DNA of 11,529 nt, taken from positions 1 to 11,529 of the forward strand of contig JBKBJT010000073.1 in the NCBI GenBank assembly GCA_046294345.1, in the 5' to 3' direction. This DNA is from Ferrovibrio sp046294345. Lineage in GTDB: Bacteria; Pseudomonadota; Alphaproteobacteria; Ferrovibrionales; Ferrovibrionaceae. The notes beneath the pieces are model-generated. The model did no database searches. It saw nothing but the letters and a program-made list of their open reading frames with translations, and was not told the DNA's origin. The translations under genes were made by a program, and so were the position numbers. This document shows positions 6,912-11,529 of the stretch, in pieces; the stretch's first letter is position 1, and each line of letters starts with the position of its first letter.

Positions 6912-8268
6912 CCGACAGGCGGAAGAAGCCGACAATGCCGCTCAGGCGCCGCGCCAGATCGGCCAGCGTGCGCGCCGAGGCCGAGGTTTCCTCGACCAGC
7001 GCACTGTTGCGCTGGGTCATCTGGTCCAGGCTGGCGACGGCGGTATTGGCCTCGTCGAGGCTGCGCGACTGTTCGGCCGAGGCGGCGGCGATTTCGGCCA
7101 CGATGTCGCTGGCCTTTTTCACCGCGCTGACGATATCGCCCAGCGAGGCGCCGGCGCGGTTGACCAGATCGGCGCCGGTTTTCACTTCCGCGCTCGATTC
7201 CGCGATCAGCGTCTTGATATCCTTCGACGCATTGGCGCTGCGTTGCGCCAGAGCGCGCACCTCCTGCGCCACCACGGCGAAGCCCTTGCCGGCCTCGCCG
7301 GCGCGCGCGGCCTCGACCGAGGCATTCAGCGCCAGCAGATTCGTCTGGAAGGCGATCTCGTCGATCAGGCCGACGATATCGCCGATCTTGGCCGCACTCT
7401 GCTCGATGCGACCCATGGCCTGCACGGCTTCCTGCACCACGGCACCGCCGGTCTCGGCCGTATCGCGCGCCGCCGCCGTGAGCTGGCTGGCGGCCTGGGC
7501 ATTGTCGGCGGTCTGCCGCACGGTCTCGGTGATCTGGTGCATGGCCGCCGCCGTCTGCTCCAGCGTGGCGGCCTGGCTTTCGGTGCGGGCGGCAAGGTCG
7601 CGACTGCCTTCGTCGATCTCGTCGGCGGCGGCCTGCACGGCCTCGGCCGCGCGGCCAAGCTGCTGTGCCACGTCGCGCAGGGCCGCGATGGTACGGTTGG
7701 TATCCTGCTGCACGGTGGCGAAGACGCCCTGGTAATCGCCCTGCATCTGCTTGCTGAGATCGCCATTGGCCAGCGCCGCGATCACGCGCGCCACCTCGCC
7801 GAAGGCCGTGCCGGTGCGATCCACCAGTATGTTGATGCCCTCGGCCAGGCGCCGCATGAAACCGTCCTTGCCATCGAGGCTGAGGCGGCCGCCCAGATCG
7901 CCGGCGGCGGCGGCCGCCACCAGTTCGGCCACCTCGGCCTGCAGCCGCGCGGTTTCCTGCGCGCCGGCCTCCATGGTCTGGCGCGCGCCGTTGATGATAT
8001 CGGCGCCGCCGCGGAAATTGCCGACCATGCCCTGGGGCAGGAAGGGACGGAAATACTTACCCTGGGCGGCGAAGGAGAGCGAGGCGCCGGATTCGCGGAT
8101 ATAAGCGTCGGTGAGATCGAGCAGCCGGTTGAAGGCGGCCAGCGTGGGCGCCAGGTCGCCGTAGTCCTTCAGATGCAGGATGCGTCCCGACATGTCGCCC
8201 TGCGCCGCCCTGGCGCAGATCGCATCGATCTGCGCCAATGCCTTCCGGTGTCGCGACGCACCCAGCAT
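6904..8268 (-). CDS. Soluble poly-HAMP methyl-accepting chemotaxis protein, copy 1
   Basis: A 454-residue chemoreceptor that would drive CheA/CheW. Residues 304-344 are the nearly invariant signalling tip (EIAFQTNLLALNASVEAARAG and following). Likely methylation helices lie around 228-250 and 415-432 (glutamine/glutamate pairs such as SQAATLEQTA and LVEETSA). No transmembrane segment or signal peptide exists, so it is cytoplasmic. The first 205 residues contain four HAMP-like units, whose (A/L)-x-x-G-(D/K) marks fall at Gly24, Gly70, Gly123 and Gly169. It has no ligand-binding domain; the PAS protein encoded 29 bases upstream is the likely sensor partner. No CheR-binding pentapeptide is present: it ends FFRLSAG. 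GGGAGA lies 6 bases before the ATG at 8268. Related to the chemoreceptor at 9067-10488. Confidence 0.93.
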   Translation of the reverse strand: MLGASRHRKALAQIDAICARAAQGDMSGRILHLKDYGDLAPTLAAFNRLLDLTDAYIRESGASLSFAAQGKYFRPFLPQGMVGNFRGGADIINGARQTMEAGAQETARLQAEVAELVAAAAAGDLGGRLSLDGKDGFMRRLAEGINILVDRTGTAFGEVARVIAALANGDLSKQMQGDYQGVFATVQQDTNRTIAALRDVAQQLGRAAEAVQAAADEIDEGSRDLAARTESQAATLEQTAAAMHQITETVRQTADNAQAASQLTAAARDTAETGGAVVQEAVQAMGRIEQSAAKIGDIVGLIDEIAFQTNLLALNASVEAARAGEAGKGFAVVAQEVRALAQRSANASKDIKTLIAESSAEVKTGADLVNRAGASLGDIVSAVKKASDIVAEIAAASAEQSRSLDEANTAVASLDQMTQRNSALVEETSASARTLADLARRLSGIVGFFRLSAG

Positions 8269-8297
8269 GTCATGTCTCCCGTTCTGTCGAGAATGCC

Positions 8298-8828
8298 TCA
8301 GGCCTGCACGGCCAGCCCCAGTATGAAACGGTCGTAGTCTAGGCCGCGCGCCTGCAACGCGCTTTCGATCAGCGCGATGCCGGCCTGCATGCCCTGTTTG
8401 CGGTCGGCCACCTGTTCCTCCGCTGCGCAGATCTGGCGATACAGCGGCTCGATCACCTGGAGCGCGCCGCGGCCCGGCACGCGACGATTGGAATGGAAGC
8501 CATCGACGTTGCCCTGCAGGTCGCGGCTGGGCGTGACATGGGCGAGTACCCAGTAATGATCGCCGTTCTTGGCCAGGTTCTTCACATAGGCGAAGATTTC
8601 CTCGCCATCGCGAATGCGTTGCCAGAGCAGATGGAACACGGCGCGCGGCATCTCGGGATGACGCACGATGGAATGCGGCTGGCCGAGGACTTCCTCTTCC
8701 TCGTAGAGGCCGACCTGGCAGAAGACATCGTTGACGTAGGTGATGCGCCCTTTCAGATCCGTCTTGCTGACGATGATCTGGTTCTCGGCGAATTGACGTT
8801 CCCGCCCAGTAGGCTCCGGCCGCCGCAT
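8298..8828 (-). CDS. Aer/CetB-like single-PAS sensor protein, copy 1
   Basis: A 176-residue soluble protein with one PAS domain of the Aer type at about residues 12-115, followed by a short helical tail. Aer-type marks are SKTDLKGRITYVNDVF (21-36), QPHSIVRHPEMPR (50-62) and AKNGDHYWVLAHVTP (86-100). The Arg-His pair in VRHP is part of the FAD pocket in Aer, so flavin-based redox/oxygen sensing is likely but not proven. It carries no output domain of its own and is followed after 29 bases by a chemoreceptor that lacks a sensor, so the two probably form one split receptor, as CetB and CetA do. The ATG at 8828 is preferred over an in-frame TTG at 8891 because of the very strong purine-rich ribosome binding site and because its paralogue (10517-11044) begins at the same residue. 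The two paralogues are roughly three quarters identical by eye. Confidence 0.88.
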   Translation of the reverse strand: MRRPEPTGRERQFAENQIIVSKTDLKGRITYVNDVFCQVGLYEEEEVLGQPHSIVRHPEMPRAVFHLLWQRIRDGEEIFAYVKNLAKNGDHYWVLAHVTPSRDLQGNVDGFHSNRRVPGRGALQVIEPLYRQICAAEEQVADRKQGMQAGIALIESALQARGLDYDRFILGLAVQA

Positions 8829-8830
8829 TT

Positions 8831-8842
8831 CCCCCTCCCCCC
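8831..8842 (-). promoter_or_regulatory. Strong ribosome binding site of PAS copy 1
   Basis: A minus-strand run GGGGGGAGGGGG, with GGAGG 5 bases before the ATG at 8828. It decides the start of this PAS protein and hints at strong translation; the second PAS copy has no comparable site. Confidence 0.65.
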
Positions 8843-9000
8843 GAAGGTTGAATACCGCGTTATTAGTCTCAGCAGGAGATTGTTCTGGCAAGAATAATTT
8901 ATGTTTAAAACATTACTTAAGATATTGAGTCGATAATAAGATTTACGGAGAATTTGACTTAAATCAGTTCCAGTTTCCGTCGCGTATTCCGACAAATTTC
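8843..9000 (-). promoter_or_regulatory. AT-rich upstream region of the PAS-MCP-PAS_5 operon
   Basis: A markedly AT-rich stretch, richest at about 8890-8965, in an otherwise GC-rich window, just upstream of PAS copy 1. It should hold the operon promoter. It contains the 13-bp palindrome ATGTTT-A-AAACAT (8901-8913) and a nearby CTTAAG (8916-8921). Several TATTAT/TTTAAA-like hexamers compete, so no single -35/-10 pair or flagellar sigma-28 site can be assigned. Confidence 0.5.
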
Positions 9001-9010
9001 ACCGGAATCG

Positions 9011-9042
9011 ATGGCGGACCGGAATGGTTCCCGGCCCGCCAT
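9011..9042 (-). terminator. Hairpin downstream of MCP copy 2
   Basis: Twelve-base arms (atggcggaccgg / ccggcccgccat) with an 8-base loop. On the minus strand the single imperfect position becomes a G-U pair, so the stem is complete in the RNA. It starts 24 bases after the stop of the chemoreceptor at 9067, and a smaller hairpin gcgg-catt-ccgc (9044-9055) lies between. A T-run does not follow directly, so it is called as a probable, not certain, terminator of the second PAS-MCP operon. Confidence 0.5.
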
Positions 9043-9066
9043 TGCGGCATTCCGCCGGTATCGACG

Positions 9067-10488
9067 TTATTCGGCCGCTTCTAGGTATTCGACCGGAGGC
9101 GGCGACGAGATCTGCTGCCGCTGCTGCACCTGGAAGAAGCGCACCACGCTGGCCAGCTGTTCGGCCTGTTCCGCCAGGCTCTGCGCCGAGGCGTTGGTTT
9201 CCTCGACCAGGGCGCCGTTGCGCTGGGTCATTTCGTCCAGATTGCCGACGGCGACGTTGACTTCGTCCAGGCCGCGCGACTGCTCGCCCGAGGCGGACGC
9301 GATCTCGGCGATGATCGTGTTGACCTTCTTCACCGCGCCAACGATTTCGTTCAACGAAGCGCCGGCCTGATTCACCAAGGCCGCACCGGTCTTCACCTGG
9401 CTGTTCGACTCGTTGATCAGCGTCTTGATATCCTTCGATGCAGCCGCTGAACGCTGGGCCAGCGCACGCACTTCCTGCGCCACCACGGCGAAGCCCTTGC
9501 CGGCTTCACCCGCGCGGGCCGCCTCGACCGAGGCATTCAATGCGAGCAGGTTGGTCTGGAAGGCGATCTCGTCGATCAGGCCGACGATATCGGAAATCTT
9601 CTGCGCGCTCTGCTCGATCTGCGTCACGGCCTGCACGGCGTTGCGCACCACCTCGCCGCCCTTTTCGGCGGTGTCGCTGGCCGTCACCGCCAGCTGGGTC
9701 GCGGCCTGGGCGTTGTCGGCATTCTGCTTCACCGTGGCGGTGATCTGGTGCATCGCCGCCGCCGTCTGCTCCAGCGTGGCGGCCTGGCTTTCGGTGCGCT
9801 GCGCCAGGTCGCGGCTGGCTTCGGAAATCTCGCGCGCGGCATCGTGCACGGCACTGGCATTCTGGTTCAGCATGCCGGCCACGTCGCGCAGCTTGTCGAT
9901 GGTGCTGTTGGTATCGTTCTGCACCGAGGCGAAGACACCTTCATACTCGCCGTCGACCTGTTTATTCAGATCGCCGCGCGCCAGACCGGCGATCACGACG
10001 GCGATATTGGTGATCACGCTGCCGCTGCGATCCACCAGGGTGTTGATGCCATCGGCAAGCTGGCGCATGAAGCCGTCCTTGCCGTTGAGGTCGATGCGCT
10101 GCTTCAGGTCGCCGGCCGCGGCCGCCACCACCAGGCCGGAGACTTCCTCCTGCAAGGCGGCAGTGTCTTTCGCGCGCTGGCCCATGCTTTCGCGGGCGCG
10201 GTTGATGATATCGGCACCCTTGAGGAAGCTGCCCACCATGCCCTGCGGCAGGAAAGGCCGGTAATACTTGCCTTCGGAGGCATGTTCCAGGCAGGCGCCG
10301 GATTCGCGGATATAGGCATCCGTCAGGTCGAGCAGGCGGTTGAAGGCGACCAGGGTCGGCGCCAGATCGCCATAGTCCTTTAGATGCAGGACACGCCCGG
10401 ACATGTCGCCCTGGGCGGCGCGCTTGCAGATTTCATCGATCTGCTGCAGGGCCTTCTTGTGCTTGGAACCGATCAGCATCGTGACCAT
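9067..10488 (-). CDS. Soluble poly-HAMP methyl-accepting chemotaxis protein, copy 2
   Basis: A 473-residue cytoplasmic chemoreceptor, paralogue of the one at 6904-8268. The signalling tip is at residues 307-347 (EIAFQTNLLALNASVEAARAG and following), with methylation-type helices near 232-253 and 425-435. There is no membrane segment. HAMP-like marks lie at Gly27, Gly73, Gly126 and Gly172, the same 46-53-46 spacing as in copy 1. It differs from copy 1 by a longer tail (about 20 residues, with SSPPPVEYLEAAE at the end), which is not the usual CheR/CheB pentapeptide. The ATG at 10488 is chosen because AAGGAG lies 8 bases upstream; an internal ATG three codons later aligns with the copy 1 start but has no site of its own. 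It lies 28 bases after PAS copy 2, its likely sensory partner. Confidence 0.93.
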   Translation of the reverse strand: MVTMLIGSKHKKALQQIDEICKRAAQGDMSGRVLHLKDYGDLAPTLVAFNRLLDLTDAYIRESGACLEHASEGKYYRPFLPQGMVGSFLKGADIINRARESMGQRAKDTAALQEEVSGLVVAAAAGDLKQRIDLNGKDGFMRQLADGINTLVDRSGSVITNIAVVIAGLARGDLNKQVDGEYEGVFASVQNDTNSTIDKLRDVAGMLNQNASAVHDAAREISEASRDLAQRTESQAATLEQTAAAMHQITATVKQNADNAQAATQLAVTASDTAEKGGEVVRNAVQAVTQIEQSAQKISDIVGLIDEIAFQTNLLALNASVEAARAGEAGKGFAVVAQEVRALAQRSAAASKDIKTLINESNSQVKTGAALVNQAGASLNEIVGAVKKVNTIIAEIASASGEQSRGLDEVNVAVGNLDEMTQRNGALVEETNASAQSLAEQAEQLASVVRFFQVQQRQQISSPPPVEYLEAAE

Positions 10489-10516
10489 GTGCGTTTCTCC
10501 TTGATATCCGTATCGG

Positions 10517-11044
10517 TCAGGACTGGGCCAGGCCGAGCACGAATTCGTCGTAGCTCAGGCTGCGGTCATTCAGGATTTTCTCCAGCAGGGCGGCGCCGGC
10601 ATGCATGCCCTGTTTGCGGTCGGCATGGCGCTCTTCCTCGGCCAGGATCTGGCGATAGAGCGGCGCGATCACGCCCAGAGCCGTGCGGCCCGGCATACGG
10701 CGGTTGGAATGATAGCCGTCGATATTGCCCTGCAGGTCGTGGCTGGGTGTGACATGGGCCAGCACCCAGTAGTAATCGCCGTTCTTCGCCATGTTCTTCA
10801 CATAGGCGAAGATCTCGCGGCCGGACTGGATGCGCTGCCACAGCAGGTGGAACACCGAGCGTGGCATGTCGGGGTGGCGCACGATGCTGTGCTGCTGGCC
10901 CAGCACATCGGTCTCTTCATAGAGGCCGACATGGCAGAACACGTCGTTGACATAGAGCAGGCGGCCTTTGAGATCGGTCTTGCTGACGATGATCTCGTTC
11001 TCGGCGAAGCTGCGTTCGGTGGTGGTCGGTGTCGGGCGTTGCAT
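10517..11044 (-). CDS. Aer/CetB-like single-PAS sensor protein, copy 2
   Basis: A 175-residue soluble PAS protein, paralogue of the one at 8298-8828. The Aer-type PAS domain spans about residues 12-115, with SKTDLKGRLLYVNDVF (21-36), QHSIVRHPDMPR (51-62) and AKNGDYYWVLAHVTP (86-100). It keeps the Arg-His-Pro-Asp of the Aer flavin pocket, where copy 1 has Arg-His-Pro-Glu. The C-terminal 60 residues are helical and charged and also conserved between copies, so they may contact the chemoreceptor. It is the first gene of a two-gene operon with the chemoreceptor at 9067-10488. The ATG at 11044 has only a weak AGAG before it. FAD binding is expected from the family, not shown. Confidence 0.88.
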   Translation of the reverse strand: MQRPTPTTTERSFAENEIIVSKTDLKGRLLYVNDVFCHVGLYEETDVLGQQHSIVRHPDMPRSVFHLLWQRIQSGREIFAYVKNMAKNGDYYWVLAHVTPSHDLQGNIDGYHSNRRMPGRTALGVIAPLYRQILAEEERHADRKQGMHAGAALLEKILNDRSLSYDEFVLGLAQS

Positions 11045-11190
11045 GGCGGGCTCTGGGGTTGCGGTATCTGATGCCCGCTTCTTTGCACCCGCAGCATTGC
11101 GATTGGAAATTCCAACTGCGTAATACGTGCTTAAAGTTCAATAACTTGATTTGACGAACAGCAGATTCCGCATAACAGGGCCGTAACGAA
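11045..11190 (-). promoter_or_regulatory. Upstream region of PAS-MCP copy 2 with a 13-bp palindrome
   Basis: About 145 bases between the groEL terminator and PAS copy 2, AT-rich at 11100-11160. It holds the perfect odd palindrome TTGGAA-A-TTCCAA (11103-11115), centred 65 bases upstream of the start codon, an operator-like site of unknown regulator. A confident -35/-10 pair could not be assigned. Confidence 0.45.
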
Positions 11191-11218
11191 AAAGGCCCGG
11201 TGTTTCCACCGGGCCTTT
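11191..11218 (-). terminator. Intrinsic terminator of groEL
   Basis: A perfect 12-bp stem (aaaggcccggtg / caccgggccttt) with a 4-base loop. On the minus strand it is followed by a run of five T (ending at 11189). It lies 32 bases after the groEL stop. The A/T-flanked stem could also work in the other direction, where no gene is seen. Confidence 0.9.
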
Positions 11219-11250
11219 CCGTATCAGTGCAGGACTGATGGGCTTTGGAC

Positions 11251-11529
11251 TTAGAAGTCCATGCCACCCATGCCGCCCATGCCACCCATGCCGCCGGGGG
11301 CGCCGGCCGGGGCCTTCGGCTCCGGCTTGTCGGCCACCATGGCTTCGGTGGTGATCAGCAGGGCAGCAACCGAAGCCGCACCCTGCAGGGCGACGCGCAC
11401 GACCTTGGCCGGGTCGAGGATCCCCGCCTCGGCCAGGTCGCAAAAGGCGTCCTTGTCCGCGTCGTAGCCGTCGTTGTTTGCGATGATATGTCGCACGCGC
11501 GGGTCGACCACCCCCCCGGCCAGCCCCGC
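11251..11529 (-). CDS. groEL: Chaperonin GroEL, C-terminal end, runs off the window
   Basis: The last 92 residues of the 60-kDa chaperonin, the ATP-driven folding ring that works with GroES. Recognisable are AEAGILDPAKVVRVALQGAA and SVAALLITTEAMV from the C-terminal equatorial domain, then the flexible tail of four Gly-Gly-Met repeats ending in DF. The frame is open to the right edge, so the gene begins outside the window. The segment just before it (VVDPRVRHIIANNDGYDAD) looks shorter than the usual GroEL text, in which several residues including Phe-Gly-Tyr occur before Asp-Ala. This may be a divergent paralogue, or a base-call problem near the run of seven C at 11511-11517. Confidence 0.93.
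   Translation of the reverse strand, partial: AGLAGGVVDPRVRHIIANNDGYDADKDAFCDLAEAGILDPAKVVRVALQGAASVAALLITTEAMVADKPEPKAPAGAPGGMGGMGGMGGMDF
11260..11295 (-). repeat. Four 9-base repeats encoding the GroEL Gly-Gly-Met tail
   Basis: Four head-to-tail copies of catgccRcc (plus strand), alternating A and G at the seventh base. They encode the GGM repeats that line the bottom of the GroEL cavity and are a normal feature of the family. Confidence 0.85.

Larger units (their letters stand above)
6904..8828 (-). repeat. Duplicated PAS-MCP unit, copy 1
   Basis: Gene pair in the order PAS then chemoreceptor with a 29-base gap. It matches the unit at 9067-11044 in order, spacing and protein sequence. 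The DNA around the signalling tip (about 7255-7380 against 9470-9595) is nearly identical between copies. Confidence 0.85.
9067..11044 (-). repeat. Duplicated PAS-MCP unit, copy 2
   Basis: Second copy of the PAS-chemoreceptor pair, in direct orientation, with a 28-base gap. It has its own upstream region and a hairpin after it, so it is probably transcribed separately from copy 1, and it lacks the PAS_5 gene. Confidence 0.85.

Noticed and set aside
7243..8337. Long plus-strand reading frame (364 codons) opposite MCP copy 1
   Set aside because: Shadow of the chemoreceptor; GC-rich codon bias keeps the opposite strand open. A similar open frame appears opposite MCP copy 2 for the same reason.
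8829..8891. N-terminal extension of PAS copy 1 to a TTG at 8891
   Set aside because: The ATG at 8828 has a very strong ribosome binding site and aligns with the start of the paralogue; the extension runs into the AT-rich leader.
8753..8995. 80-codon minus-strand frame covering the AT-rich region and the start of PAS copy 1
   Set aside because: It overlaps the PAS coding region in another frame, its residues show no family pattern, and no convincing ribosome binding site was seen.
11132..11162. Possible flagellar sigma-28 promoter (TAAAGTTC followed by a GACGAA-like box) on the plus strand
   Set aside because: The downstream half matches poorly and it points toward the groEL terminator, where no plus-strand gene exists.
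11260..11295. Short tandem repeats considered as a CRISPR-like or minisatellite array
   Set aside because: They are in-frame codons for the GroEL Gly-Gly-Met tail, a normal family feature.

Overview
The window comes from a high-GC chromosome (about two thirds G+C by eye). Codon use, the soluble poly-HAMP chemoreceptors, the DUF1127 protein and the groEL tail ending in Gly-Gly-Met repeats fit an alphaproteobacterium, perhaps a free-living motile member of the Rhodospirillales. That placement is inference from protein style, not a marker-gene result. No tRNA, rRNA, CRISPR array or insertion sequence was seen, and no gene-free stretch exceeds 300 bases.

Left part (1-6391), transport and one-carbon/sulfur style metabolism. 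An MFS permease that enters from the left edge converges on a MATE-family exporter. Reading leftward behind the MATE gene is a Rv2258c-like SAM-dependent methyltransferase whose stop codon almost touches the start of a small DUF1127 protein. A GlxA-type regulator (DJ-1/PfpI-like domain plus AraC helix-turn-helix) diverges from the methyltransferase and is the obvious candidate regulator. It is followed, in the same direction, by a stand-alone MetE catalytic-domain protein with all four zinc ligands. This protein resembles the folate-independent MesD type, but no MesX partner is visible.

Right part (6401-11044), chemosensory. Two tandem copies of the same gene pair lie on the minus strand. In each, a small soluble Aer-like PAS protein (175-176 aa) is followed after 28-29 bases by a methyl-accepting chemotaxis protein (454 and 473 aa) with no transmembrane segment and four HAMP-like repeats. 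This split layout recalls the bipartite energy-taxis receptor CetB/CetA, but here it is wholly soluble and duplicated. The copy nearer the middle of the window carries a third gene, a PAS_5-family protein with an N-terminal cysteine cluster. Each pair has its own AT-rich upstream region containing a 13-bp odd palindrome.

Right edge (11191-11529). A strong intrinsic terminator and the C-terminal end of groEL, which runs off the window. The most interesting item is the duplicated split PAS / poly-HAMP chemoreceptor locus.
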